Shown: positions 1-10,480 of the stretch, piece after piece
How positions within the stretch are numbered: position 1 is the first letter of the stretch
How the letters are laid out: every line of letters starts with the position of its first letter
Assembly (NCBI GenBank): GCA_021521415.1
Contig: JAIQDT010000188.1
Span: 1,612,001 to 1,676,000, forward strand
From: Bidens hawaiensis
Lineage: Eukaryota > Streptophyta > Magnoliopsida > Asterales > Asteraceae
DNA length: 64,000 nt
Reading direction: 5' to 3'
Program-made: the position numbers and the translations under genes
The notes under the pieces: model-generated
What the model saw: the letters and a program-made list of their open reading frames with translations, nothing else
What the model was told of the DNA's origin: nothing
The model's database searches: none

Positions 1-1145
1 CAAGGAGACCCAAAAGGTTCAAGACCGCACAAGTTGGGCTTCCTTCCGTGCATAAGCTCATAACAGGTTTTTCCAAGTCTCTTAACGGTTAACACCCGAT
101 TCAGAACATAGCAGGCTGTAGCAACTGCTTCAGCCCAGAACATCACAGGAAGCTTTGAGTCTGCCAGCATAGTTCTGGCTCCTTCAATCAACGTTCGGTT
201 CTTCCTTTCAGCTACTCCGTTCTGTTGTGGAGTATACGGAGCGCTGTATTGATGCTCAATACCCTTCTGAAGACAAAAGATTTCCATCTCAAAGTTCTTG
301 AACTCTGTCCCATTGTCGCTTCTGATGAATTTAACTGATTTACTCATGACGTTCTCGACTTTTGTAATTAGATTCTTCACCATCTGAGTCGTCTCGTCTT
401 TCGTTTTCAGAAAATATACCCACGAGTATCGCGAGTAATCATCAGTTATCACCAAGCAGTAAGAAGTACCACCTAGACTTTGTACATTCACCGGACCGAA
501 GAGATCCATATGAAGTAGTTCTAGAGTACCAGCAATTGAGTTGATCGTCTTGGTGAGATGGCTTTTCTTGTGTTGTTTTCCCTTCTTGCACGCTATGCAT
601 TTATCTTCAAAGTTAAAACTCTTTAAGCGAACGCCCATCACAAGCCCATTTTTGACAATGAAGTTCATCTTACGAAGATGAATATGTCCCATTCTCCTGT
701 GCCATAATTCTGATTCTGATTCGCTTGCCTTTGTCATTAAACAGGATTCTCCGGTGGCCATTTCAGTAGACCTCATATCCATCACGTATGTATTTGTTTC
801 ACGTGGAGCTTTCATTACTATCCATTCTTCTGGTATATGAAAACCAGGCTTCAATACAATCGCTTCATTCTTAGTGAAATGGACAGTGTATTCTTTATCA
901 CAGATCTGCGACACACTCAGCAGATTGTGCTTTAATTCCTCCACAAAGTTTACATTTTCAAGTGTCATTCTCCCATTCGACACAGTTCCTCTACCGGTAA
1001 TCCTTCCTCCGCTTTCACCTGCAAAACTAACTCTAGCTCCCTGAACAGGTTTTAAGTCTTGCAACAAGTGTTTGTTGCCTGTCATGTGCCTGGAACAGCC
1101 GCTATCTACAATCCAAAGATTGTTTGCAGCCCTGTTCAACTGTTC
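1..1145 (-). CDS. E1 pol, partial: aspartic protease, GAG-pre-integrase, integrase
   Basis: This is the N-terminal part of a copia Pol, continuing beyond position 1. In order from the right: protease motif DSGCSRHMTG near 1105-1080; the zinc-binding pre-integrase domain, with WHRRMGH near 700 and CIACKKGKQ near 600; the integrase core with first Asp in HMDLFGP near 505, second Asp in SDNGTEF near 315, and Glu in [10 protein letters not shown] near 220. The catalytic D,D,E set is therefore present. I found no stop in the stretches I translated. The frame has no obvious ATG; it opens just after an acceptor-like TGCAG at 1146-1150, and in this copy the frame is also open slightly upstream, overlapping the gag end. 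Protease processes Gag-Pol; integrase inserts the cDNA. Confidence 0.85.
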
Positions 1146-1169
1146 CTGCACAATAAAACAAAGAGTTAG
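1146..1169 (-). other. Candidate 3' splice site at the gag/pol boundary of E1
   Basis: On the minus strand the gag stop TAA (1168-1166) lies in CTAAC, the consensus branch-point sequence, followed by a T-rich tract and TGCAG ending at 1146. The branch A to AG distance is about 19-20 nt. Pro-pol coding begins directly after the AG. The matching 5' site is not identified. In this copy a -1 frameshift is a possible alternative, because the two frames overlap. Confidence 0.45.
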
Positions 1170-3791
1170 AATCTTGGGACCCAAGACCAATTGGTCTTGG
1201 ATCGATACGTCCCGTACCCTGGCTTTCTTAAGTTAGCATCAGGATAATTTCTGTAAGTCCTGTTAGGGAATCTCCCTGCAGATTGTGTGTAATGCCTTCC
1301 AAACCTTTGAGAATTGAAGGTGCTATATCTTGAGGTTTGGTTGTAAAACTGAGGTTGGTTTTTATGAAAACTTGAATTCGTTACATTTTGGCATTTTTTT
1401 AAAGTTTTCATTTTTAGCAGTAACAAAATGACGCTTATACTCAGTTTTATTTGGCTTCATACCTCTTAATCTCGGCTCCAGAGGGCAATCTGCAACTAAA
1501 TGCCCTAATTTGTTACATCTAAAGCAACACCGACTCTCCAATTTCTTGTCAAATGTTGGTTTGGATGTAGAGGTAGTGTTACCAGCCGTTCGTCTCACAT
1601 AAGGTGGGACGTACGGATTGAGTGGAGAACTCTTTTTAGAAACTTTATTTTTATCTCCATCGGTGGGTAACCCTACCTTCTCTTTTTTCTGATCAGATTC
1701 GGACAACTTATCCGAATCCGATGAGACTGGACTCAAAACAGAAATATTCACATTAGAAACTTTCGAACTTGTTTCTCCACAGCTAACACTTGGTTTTACA
1801 CTTGTAATCTTGATTGGAGTTGTCTGAGGAACTTCGAAATCGACAGATTTCCGAACACTCGGATTATAAGTATAGTTGTGGTTAAAGGGTGGTGGAACTT
1901 CATTATATCCGATTCCTCCCCTCTTTGCAGAGGTACCTGGATCACTCACGAGGTGATCAAGGATGGCCGAGGAATTTCTGAACTGCTCAAGTTTGCGGTT
2001 CAGTTCCACCACCTTTACCTGGTGGTCAGCAATCTGTTTATCCCGATCAGCAATCACTTTAGTTTTTTCCTCCAAAACTTCATAACTAAGATCAATTATT
2101 TCAATTTTCTCAGCAAGTTTAATTTTTAAGCTTTGAACGTCTTTTTCACATGCTTTTATTTTAATTTTATAACTCGTTTCTCTTGCTTTCGTAAAATGGT
2201 GATCTTCTTTAATAGTTTTAAAGTCAGCATCTAAATGGACATACTGATCAGTTATTGTTTTAAGTTGCTCAGACAAATTCTCACAACTAGTACAAATAGT
2301 TTTAGGACTTACCTCGGAGCGATTATCTTTGTCATTTGCCATGAAAGCGGTTTCTTCTTCATTTGCTTTCTCAATTTCTTCAACCTTCTCACATTCTTCA
2401 GCTTCAGACTCAGCCATGTTTGCTTGCTCACCAGAACCACTTGAGCGTTGATTCCAGTTGTACTCTCCTGCCTCTCTGGTCAACATGGCATTTATCTCTC
2501 TGTTAACTCCTGAGTGTTGTGTAGGTCGACCTTGTCCTCGTTCAACCCTCTCATTTCTGCATTCCTTGGCAAAGTGCCCGTACTGTTGACAATTATAGCA
2601 CCTTACTTTGGACTTGTCGAACCCGGGCCGACCACCAACAAACTTTCTCCCCGTCTTATTCATGAAACGCTTGACTCGCCTCACTATCATGGCCATTTGC
2701 CATTGCAAATCCATCTCCTCCAGATCATCAGCATCGATCTGGTCATAATCCTCATCCAGAACAGCAGGGTCCACAATCTTCCCCTGGATGTAGTTTTCAT
2801 AGGAAGCAATAAATGATGCATAGACTGCAAACTGCTCTTCAGCAGATTTTACACTCATAGGCATCTTGGAATAACTATTGCTTGATGCATTTGCAGAAAA
2901 ACTACTTGTGGATGCTTGAGGCTTTGAAGTACTAGATCCTCCAGCAACGAAACATACATCACCATTCGTGTTTACAGAAACGTTTCCTTCATGAGACGAG
3001 TCAGAGCCTGACTCCCCTTTAGAGTAATAAGCAGCAGATTCAGGCCTTGAACTTGAGCCTGAGTTAACCTTTGCACCATACATACCAGGGTCTTGTATCT
3101 GATCTGTAGGTGTTTCTTTTCGAACCATATTAAGCTCATAAGTTCTGAGCTTGTTCACTGCCGTTTCAAGATCATAATTAGGAAAATCTCTGTCTTCCCT
3201 CATAAGAACGGTGTACATTTCCCACTTCGGTGGGAGAGCATCGAGAAGTTTTTCAACGATCTCTTCTTCTCGGTAAGCAATCGAATAATTGCTAAGTTCT
3301 GTCATTAGATGATAGTATCTAGTGATAATATCATCCAGCGATTCGTTCTTCAAAAATTTGAAGACGGAGAACTGGGTCTTCAAAAGTTTTACCTTCGATG
3401 CACGGATACCCACATTCCCCTCGAATCTATTTTCAAGAGCATCCCAAAGCTCTCTTGCAGAAGTGTATTTTCGGAACGTATGGAGAACTTCTTGAGGAAG
3501 TGCCATTGTTATCGCAGCATGGGCCTTGCTTTCGGCCTCGTACATTTTCTTTTCTTCGTCCTCCATTTTGCTGTACTTCTTAACTACGTCACGGCCTTCG
3601 TATTGCATAGTAGGAGGGATATATCCATCCTGGATGCACACCCACATTTTGGCATCCTGGTATTTGATGTATTGGATGAATCTATCCTTCCATGCCACGA
3701 AGTCAGTTCCTTTCATAAGCCTCGGGGCCTTAATGGCAGACCCCGCTTCTACCTCCATCTTGACCAAATCGGAGATATTGATCGACGACAT
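1166..3791 (-). pseudogene. E1 gag, one frameshift
   Basis: Gag nucleocapsid protein of family B, about 870 codons. The start MSSINISDL (ATG at 3791) is preferred over an upstream in-frame ATG at 3824 because it follows the leader and begins the conserved region. Residues about 25-240 form a copia-type gag domain. A CCHC zinc knuckle (CYNCQQYGHFAKEC) lies around 2585-2545; a coiled-coil-rich, charged middle follows (2300-1950); a second knuckle (CFRCNKLGHLVADC) lies around 1530-1490. The frame is lost at a run of seven A residues (plus-strand T-run 1394-1400); the next frame continues with Asn/Tyr/Arg-rich sequence to the TAA at 1166. Two knuckles flanking a coiled coil is the layout shared with the family A copies here. 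Confidence 0.85.
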
Positions 3792-4338
3792 CCTTGCAAA
3801 AACCTGAAAAACCTGGAAAAACAAAAAAATATTAAAACAGCTCAGTTGGCGAAGTTAAGAATAACTTCGCTTGAAGGTTAACTTCGCTGAAAGAGAACTT
3901 CGCTGAGATCTTAAATTCGCTTGATTTGGGCGAAGTTAAGAATAACTTCGCTTAGCTCTGGCGAACTTATGAGTTGAGCGAACTTGGGTTTGAAGCGAAG
4001 TTGCGGATAACTTCGCTAAGGCGAACTTATGAAGTGAGCGAAGTTGTAGTTAACTTCGCTAATCCTTATATCTTCGCCAAAAACCCTAATTCCAGCGACG
4101 GCAACTTCGCCTGAAGAATGGTAACTTCGCCCGATGAACGGTAACTTCGCCCGATGAACAGGGAAGTTTGTTCAGATCTGTTTTCGTCAATCCAGCAGCT
4201 CCCGATCAATGCAAAGGCTTGAAAATGACTGTCAAGCACTAGCAAAACTCAATCCCAACAAAAACACGTCCCGCGAATAGGTCAAACGAGACGTTTTCTA
4301 CACCCGCGTGAAATCCCGAACCTCACAATCGAGCCGAT
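3792..4338 (-). repeat. E1 leader with AACTTCGC hairpin motif array
   Basis: Untranslated leader between primer-binding site and gag. About ten or more copies of AACTTCGC or its complement are scattered through 3848-4150. Some form perfect hairpins, for example GCGAAGTTA/TAACTTCGC with a 4-nt loop at 3849-3870 and again at 3930-3951. No convincing ORF is present. Confidence 0.75.
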
Positions 4339-4352
4339 TGGCTCTGATACCA
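4339..4352 (-). other. Primer-binding site, tRNA-iMet (E1)
   Basis: The minus strand reads TGGTATCAGAGCCA, complementary to the 3' end of plant initiator methionine tRNA. It starts two bases inside the 5' LTR end at 4355. Confidence 0.9.
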
Positions 4353-4354
4353 AT

Positions 4355-4773
4355 TGTAGGTTCCTGGACGGATCGTACACGGGATATCGCTAACAACGCA
4401 GGTGCGGAATCCCTGCGCAGGTAGTTACGAGTGTAGAGATAGAATCACACGAGCAATAAATCAAACACGTTATATTAATAACCGAACACGTGACTCACGG
4501 TCACTATTACAGAAGATGACACGTAACAATACGAAACACACTGAAACAAACCCTAAAACGACCAACACAAACTGTTTCGTCTGAAACAGTTTATATACAC
4601 GACAATTTCGCCATAGGCGAAGTTGTCAATAACTTCGCTGATTCAACAAGTTCGCCATAGCGAACTTGTTGACAACTTCGCGCATTACAAAACAAACATA
4701 AACAAAACATAATTACATTACAGACTCGATTACAAATGCTAGACTATGAACTACTGACATACATGTACCAACA
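4355..4773 (-). repeat. E1 5' LTR (419 bp)
   Basis: Bounded by TG (4355) and CA (4773) and adjacent to the PBS. The minus strand starts TGTTGGTACATG. A TATATAA box lies at 4591-4597 (minus). Directly upstream of it (to the right) are two hairpins: GACAATTTCGCC/GGCGAAGTTGTC at 4601-4627 with one mismatch, and TCAACAAGTTCGC/GCGAACTTGTTGA at 4643-4672 with a perfect 13-bp stem and 4-nt loop. Promoter use is inferred. Confidence 0.85.
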
Positions 4774-5341
4774 TTTTTGCATGCAACACAATGATCAGTA
4801 AGATTGAAGTGTTTCAGGGAAACCCCATCCACCAAATCATTTTCCATAAGATAATTTATAGTTCTGACATGAATGTGACCCATACGCCTATGACACAGAA
4901 TCTAGTCTTTCTCAGTTTCTTTTGAGACAAAACACGTTTCAACATAAGTGGATATCTTAGTACTCATATTCAGTACATAAATATCATTTGACCGAGGAGA
5001 CCGCATAACAACCATGTCTTCTGAAATGACATACTCTGGTTTAAGTATTATGCACTCCTTATCAGTAAATACAGCGGTATACTTTTTATCACAAATTTGA
5101 GACATGCTCAACAAATTGTGATCCACTTTATCACAAAAATAACTTTCTCGAATGTAATATGACTATTCGAAACATCTCCTTCTCTTGTAATCATTCCCCT
5201 AAAACTACCCGCGAAAGCCACATAATCCCCTTGAATATTCTTGACATTGGTTAGTAGATTGATGTTGTCGGTAACATGATGAGAGCATCCACTATCGATA
5301 ATCCAGTTTTTACCAGATATAGTCTTGGATGAACCTTGCAC
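4774..5341 (-). pseudogene. E2 pol fragment: protease and pre-integrase
   Basis: The protease motif DSGCSHH is near 5300-5280, followed by a block ending SQICDKKYT near 5100, a conserved RSPRSNDIYVLNMS block near 4985, and pre-integrase residues to the DHCVAC region near 4790, where E1 inserted. At least two frame breaks (around 5125 and 4905) are visible. No function expected. Confidence 0.85.
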
Positions 5342-5360
5342 ATATAGGTAAAATGATTAG
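5335..5360 (-). other. Degraded gag/pol junction of E2
   Basis: Same position as the acceptor-like sites of the other copies: the gag stop TAA (5359-5357) inside CTAAT, then a pyrimidine-rich stretch. The TAG seen in E3 and E5 reads CAA here, and an AG occurs one base later, which would shift the frame. Confidence 0.35.
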
Positions 5361-8300
5361 TTCAATAAGGCAGCCCAGGCCTCAGTCTTGGGCACCTCTT
5401 TAATTTTGCTTGAAGAGTTAATTTTGATTGAATCCAAATGCGGTTTAGCTGCTTGTGAATAAGTTACTGGCATTTTCGATTTTCATCTCAAATATGCAGC
5501 TTGAACTACATTTGTGTTCAAATTTTTAAAAATTGGTTCCGTAGGAACAAATTTGGGTTTTAAATTAACTTTGCTTTCATCGATATGAATCACTTTTTGT
5601 GGATTCACATTTGAAAACATGATGTGAGTCTCATCATTACAAGACATGGGTCTTTTCAGAATTTCTTTAACCAAAGGAACTGGTTTGGCTTGTTCCTTGA
5701 TAAATGGATGAAAAGAATGTGATTTCTTAATTCAATAGTTTCTTACAACGTAACCACGTTCACCGCATAAAAATCATGTTCTCATGTAAACAAACGTACG
5801 TTGTGGTTTGACAGAAACTGGTGTATCGAAGGTTAATGAGAAACTCCCAGAACATGAACTTTGTTCAAGTCATCAAACGTAACAGCTTTCTTTTTCATAT
5901 AACAATCAAGGTTTGAACAATTAGAAAAACTCTGTAACGTGTCAGTTCCTGTTGAATTAACAAATTTAACTTTCTTAACAGATTTTAACAAATGTTTTGC
6001 TTTAACAAATGGATCTGTTGTGTTTGATACTTTAGATTTAGCAAATGCATATTCAAGATCTTGTATCTTTGAAGTTTCATTGTTAAAGATACTCTCGATC
6101 ATTTCTGTTTTGATAAAATTAAATGGAATGAATTTCTCAGTGAACACTTTGCTAAGACCTTTTAACCTAAACACACGACCAGTGTTTTCATTAGAAGGAG
6201 CTGGATTGATGAAGTGCATCAAATCAGCATCAGGAATTTTTGGTTTTTCTAATTTCTTAGCCTTAACCTTAGATGTCTTAGTCTCTTTTATTTTAGATGT
6301 ACTTGAACCGTACACAGCCTTTTCAAATTCAAGAGGTTCACACAAGATGTGATTCTAACGTGGAATGTTTGATTCCTAGTGTACAATTTTAGTTCTTTTA
6401 CATCCTCAATAATGAATTTCTCTACAAAGACTTTGTTATTTTGAATATGTGGTTTGTGAGTTGAAGATTTTTCTTTGTTATTTTGTTTCGGTTTCCCCAC
6501 ATGAATTACTGGTTCAATTACTACTTCTTCCTTTCCCGCAAACGGATTTTGGGATTAGTCATCATGAAAAGGTGGAGGAATCTCAACAAATCCTAAACTA
6601 TTTTTAGAACCCTTTTGTTTACCAGATACTTCAATAATTTCATTCAACAAAAAGGATGAATTTATAAATTTGTCTAACTTTCTTTTCAGCTCTAAACACT
6701 CATTTTCAAGCTCGGTTACTTTAGATCTCTGTTTGAGAATTTCTTGGAATTGTTTTTCATTAATGGTCATTTGTACTGAAAGTTCTACTTTCAAATTATG
6801 ATTACTTAAAGATAATCCCTCAATCTTATCCTTAGATATTTTTGTGTGTCTAATGATTATCTATATGTGTCCTTGATCGAAGCAACTTCTTTAAGCAGTT
6901 AATCATTTTGAGCATTAATTAAATCAATTTTCGACTTAACAGTGTCACAAGTAGAACAAGACACATTCTCAGATAATTTATCAGAAGTAGATGAAGAACT
7001 GACCTCGTCAATTTTTTTCATGCAAGCAAAGGTAGTCGGTTTCATGTTACAAGAAACATTTGAATCTGATTCACTGTCAACTTCACTTTCAGAAGTCAAT
7101 CCCACTCCACTTGCATCTTGAAAATTTTCATTGTGCTCAAACATTACCATATTAGCATTACCTCCATTGCCCAGCAGTCGTTGATTCCAATATATCCCTT
7201 CAACGGTGGGTAAAGTTTGTGATCCCGTAGCCTTTGAAGAATTTTCCCTAGACGGTTTATCTTTCACCTCATTAAAAGTCTTTCCTGAACTTCTGTCTTG
7301 AGAAGGGGGACCATTGTATTCCTTCTTTGGCTTATCACATTCCTTAGCAAAGTGACCAAACTCTTGGCAATTGTAACATTTGACCTTCAATTTGTCAAAA
7401 CCAACCCGTTTGTTCAAAGATAGTAAATCTTTTCTAGTTCGTTGCATAAACTTCTTCACTTTTCGTACTATCATAGTCATGTTACACTTGAGATCTATTA
7501 ACTCTAGATCATCAGGATAAATCTGATCATAATCTTCATCAGTCAAAATCACTTGTAGCAATCATGCTACCCACCAAGTTTTCATAAGATTTCATAAAAG
7601 CACTAAGGAAAGCAAAATTCTGTTTCGCCTCCTTCATGTTTACACTTGGTGAAATAGTGAAAACATTTGCAGTTGATCCACTAGGGATGTCAATAAACCC
7701 GGAAGTCATGAAACATACATTCGGGTCACTATAGGAAGATGATCTCTCTTGTGAAGTTTGAGTAAGAAATGTGTTAATTGGAGCAGCAGAACTACTCAAA
7801 GGCAAACAACCTCCATATAATGCTGGGTCCTGAGTTTCTTTTGATGACTTTTGACATTTTAAGTCTTAGTCACTATCTTCAATCTTTTGCATAAATTCCA
7901 TTGCAGTAAGATCTTCATTCTTAAAGAAACTATCTTCTTTAAGTACCATGAGAAACGTTGAGTAAGAACTTGGAAGAGCATTCTTCACAGTATCAATCTT
8001 ATCAACTTCACTTGATTCCATCTTTAACTTATTCATCTCAGCTATCAAGTAATTGAATCTTGTAAGCATTTCCTCAACAGTCTCTCCTTTTAACAAGTTA
8101 AAATTTCGAAACTAAAACTTTAACATCACCTTTTTACTTTCTTCAGTATTACCCATACTTCTCATTTTAATGTGTTGAAACAAAGATGCACAAAATTTAA
8201 TACTTCCCACTTGATGAAAAATATTGTCGGGTAATGTCATTGTTAACGTGGAGTATGTCTTTGTTTCAATATCTAAAGTTTTCTTTTTCTTCTTGAGAAT

Positions 8301-8553
8301 ATTGAGAAAAAGCCTTTGGTGTAAATCCAGTAGTTTCACTACCAACCATAGGCACAGTGTACACATCATCAAGACATGTTGGATAATCAGGATGTAGGGA
8401 CCCTAGATGTGCTCTGAATCGTGGTTCCCACTTAGCAAAATCGCTAAATTTCATTAAATAAGGACATTTTGAATGAGATACAATCTCAGCATCAAGATGT
8501 AACATTTGTTGCATCAACACATTTTGGGAAGCCAGTGCGTAATAACCAGCCAT
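5357..8553 (-). pseudogene. E2 gag remnant
   Basis: Starts at MAGYYALASQNVLM (ATG at 8553) and ends with the family's conserved C-terminus TEAWAALLN then TAA at 5357. The N-terminal gag domain spans 8553-7860, a Ser/Thr-rich linker 7805-7560, the CCHC knuckle CYNCQEFGHFAKEC about 7385-7340, an acidic Ser-rich stretch 7130-7040, a coiled-coil part about 6790-6600 and the C-terminal conserved block about 6250-5900. The second zinc knuckle region (about 5770) is unrecognisable. Frame is broken near 8330, 8100, 7860, 7540, 6900, 6550, 6340, 5830 and 5480. Confidence 0.85.
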
Positions 8554-9434
8554 CTCAAAATGTAGATTAAAATTTAACAATAGCCAAAATTAATACTTAG
8601 AGGTTTAAAATAAAATATCAGTAACGAATGGTAGGACGAATGGATGAATATAAATAACGAATGGTGAACAGTGACGAATGAAATGACGAATAGATTTGGT
8701 TAACGAATTGGGGTATGAATCATGTAACGAATGATTCTCAGTCTTCACGAATGATGATAACGAATAGTTATTACGAATGAAGGGTCAGAGATAACGAATC
8801 AACACTAGAATGGCTTAACGAATAACTGAGGAAATTGGTAGTGAATGGATATATATGTATATATATATATATATATATAACGAATTAAATGATTAATGAC
8901 GAATTAATATCATGAATAACTAATAATGAATCAGCTACAGTAACGAATGAGTTTGTTATTCCGTTGTAACAACCATGACACGTGGCACGATTCAGTTACA
9001 CTCTGATAGAGAACGAGTATCAAACTTATAGCAAATGAAAAAATTCATCATAACGAATGAGTGTATGAATCTTCAAATCTTCAACAGATGATTTCCAGAT
9101 CTGGAAATTCCCAGATCCAAACCACGATACAAATGACTACAAACTTATGGATTAAACAGCCAAAACTTAACCAATCCTTTGTTCCCGTAACGCAGCAATT
9201 CAATCCAATTCGATCCTTAATCACCTTAATAACACAATTCAACAACCACCAATACCACATTATCAAAACCAAACCGAATTCCAGTCAATTCAACATCCAA
9301 TTAACATCTTAGTATGCTAATTCAATGAAAATCGATAAACACAAACTCGAATCTAAAATTAATACTCAAACAGTGAATTAATCACTTAATTCAAGATGAA
9401 ATACCTTAACGCATACACATTCTAACCCTGGTAT
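8554..9434 (-). repeat. E2 leader with TAACGAAT motif array
   Basis: Untranslated leader. Between 8610 and 9060 the motif TAACGAAT and one-base variants recur more than a dozen times at irregular 10-40 bp spacing. It also holds an (AT)n run at 8849-8879 and a CACGTG G-box. The part 9060-9430 is A/C-rich with no repeat I can define. Confidence 0.75.
8979..8984. promoter_or_regulatory. G-box in E2 leader
   Basis: CACGTG within ACACGTGGC. The same site occurs at the equivalent leader position in E3, E4 and E5, next to a conserved block containing GTTATAACAAACTCTGAC-like sequence in E3 and E4. bZIP/bHLH binding is inferred from the known G-box. Confidence 0.5.
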
Positions 9435-9446
9435 GCTCTGATACCA
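9435..9446 (-). other. Primer-binding site, tRNA-iMet (E2)
   Basis: Minus strand TGGTATCAGAGC, two bases from the LTR edge at 9449. Confidence 0.85.
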
Positions 9447-9448
9447 CT

Positions 9449-9884
9449 TGAGAATGCCTTAGAGCTTCAATCAGTTGATTAGTTCATATCAATTGATCAT
9501 CGGATCTAGTTATATGATATATGTATATGTATAATAATCTTAATTTGGTTAACGAAGTGTTGAGTAATCACTTGGACAGAGTAACGGCAAGGAGAGAATA
9601 ACATACAAACACTTAAATTAATGTGCAGGCTAATTAGCCTATATATAGAAGACGAATGCCATTCGTTACACATTACGTAACGAATGGCCTTCATTGGTCT
9701 TCATTACATAAATAACAAAATGATATAGAGAATGACTCATTTGCTATACCCCATTCATCAATATTCCATGGCGAATGGATACGTATCAAATAACGATTAA
9801 GGTCCATTCGTGAAACATCCTTAACGAATGGACAGTAATAAATACAAATGGTCTCATTCGTTAAACATCCTTAATGAATGAGCC
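9449..9884 (-). repeat. E2 5' LTR, first segment (R/U5 side and most of U3)
   Basis: Starts TG after the PBS. A TATA box (ctatatatag, 9639-9648) is followed on its upstream side by three hairpins: GCCATTCGTTAC/GTAACGAATGGC (9658-9688), GTCCATTCGT/ACGAATGGAC (9802-9833) and CTCATTCGTTAA/TTAATGAATGAG (9853-9882, one mismatch). The LTR resumes at 38790; alignment with the E3 LTR (51540-51655) across the join supports this. Confidence 0.8.
9639..9648 (-). promoter_or_regulatory. TATA box of E2 LTR
   Basis: ctatatatag, at the same place relative to the first hairpin (9 nt) as in E3. Confidence 0.6.
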
Positions 9885-10480
9885 TGTAAGATCCTACTTT
9901 CGGTTATATAATAAATGAAATTTCGTTTACTCAATAGCGTGTCGTGTGTGGGTTTAGATAATAAACTCTAAGAGGATGGGCTTGGACTTTAGAAGATGGA
10001 ATAAAGGATGGAATGGGCCTTAGGTCCATGGGCTTAAGGGAGTATAAATACCCCTTAAACCATAATCATTTCCATTTTTATCCATCTCTACACCCTAGCC
10101 TACACCTAGAAAAACACACACAAACACAATCCTATATCCCGAGCCAAGATCCGAAGGTGTAAACCCGAGCTTGTTGGTGCTAGAACGTTGTGACGAACCA
10201 AAATGACATCAAGACTAGACCGCGTTCGTAAAGCGACTGGTTTAAGGTACGTTTATAATTAGAAATCGTTCATTTAGGTTCGGATCTGTTCGGGAAATCT
10301 TAGATCTGTTTGAGTATGGTAAAAACGAATCCAATGCAACAAATCTCATTGAAATTCATTAACATTAGATAGGTTAATTGTTACTATAAATAACCGGGTT
10401 CGTGTACTGGGTAATCGCACCATATAAACAAGAATATTTGGATGAATGAATGGTTAGGGTTTGTTGGCGCTGGTATTACG
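9885..10480 (+). repeat. Gypsy-like solo LTR, segment 1
   Basis: Begins TGTAAGATCC after target site GAGCC (9880-9884). A TATA box (tataaata, 10043-10050) is followed by a C/A-rich stretch typical of a transcript start. It continues after the Tekay insertion at 22711. Its inner end 38784 (...GGGATCGGGGCCTTATA) is roughly the inverted complement of its start, as in LTRs, with CA mutated to TA. Total about 2.2 kb without coding sequence, hence a solo LTR or a non-coding derivative; the gypsy assignment is tentative. Confidence 0.6.
10043..10050 (+). promoter_or_regulatory. TATA box of the solo LTR
   Basis: TATAAATA in a G/A-rich context, followed by a CT/AC-rich leader-like stretch. Confidence 0.45.

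Larger units (their letters stand above)
1..4773 (-). mobile_element. Ty1/copia element E1 (family B), 5' two thirds
   Basis: Reading leftwards on the minus strand: 5' LTR (4355-4773), tRNA-iMet primer-binding site, a leader full of AACTTCGC hairpins, gag, then protease and integrase up to the window edge. Protease followed by integrase before RT is the copia order. The RT, RNase H and 3' LTR lie outside the window. E1 sits inside the integrase-coding part of E2: the E2 codons for Cys-Met-Gln-Lys type sequence stop at an A-run (plus strand ttttt at 4774-4778), so the target duplication is probably AAAAA, but the other end is not visible. Gag has one homopolymer frameshift and pol appears open, so E1 is younger than E2. 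Confidence 0.9.
4774..9884 (-). mobile_element. Ty1/copia element E2 (family A), decayed; main segment
   Basis: Contains pol fragment, gag, leader, PBS and most of the 5' LTR on the minus strand; the last 110 bp of the LTR are displaced to 38785-38899 by nested insertions. E1 interrupts its integrase region at 4773/4774. Gag is close in sequence to E3, E4 and E5 (start MAG.YALASQN, shared knuckle CYNCQEFGHFAKEC). It carries many stops and frameshifts, making it the most decayed family A copy. Confidence 0.88.

Noticed and set aside
1878..3881. Plus-strand ORFs of 60-190 codons opposite E1 gag
   Set aside because: They mirror a clear gag frame on the minus strand with zinc knuckles; no independent signal.
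9061..9312. Plus-strand ORF in the E2 leader, and the similar 50629-51036 ORF in the E3 leader
   Set aside because: Low-complexity Asn/Gln/Thr/Ile-rich translation of A/C-rich leader sequence, opposite to the element's coding strand.
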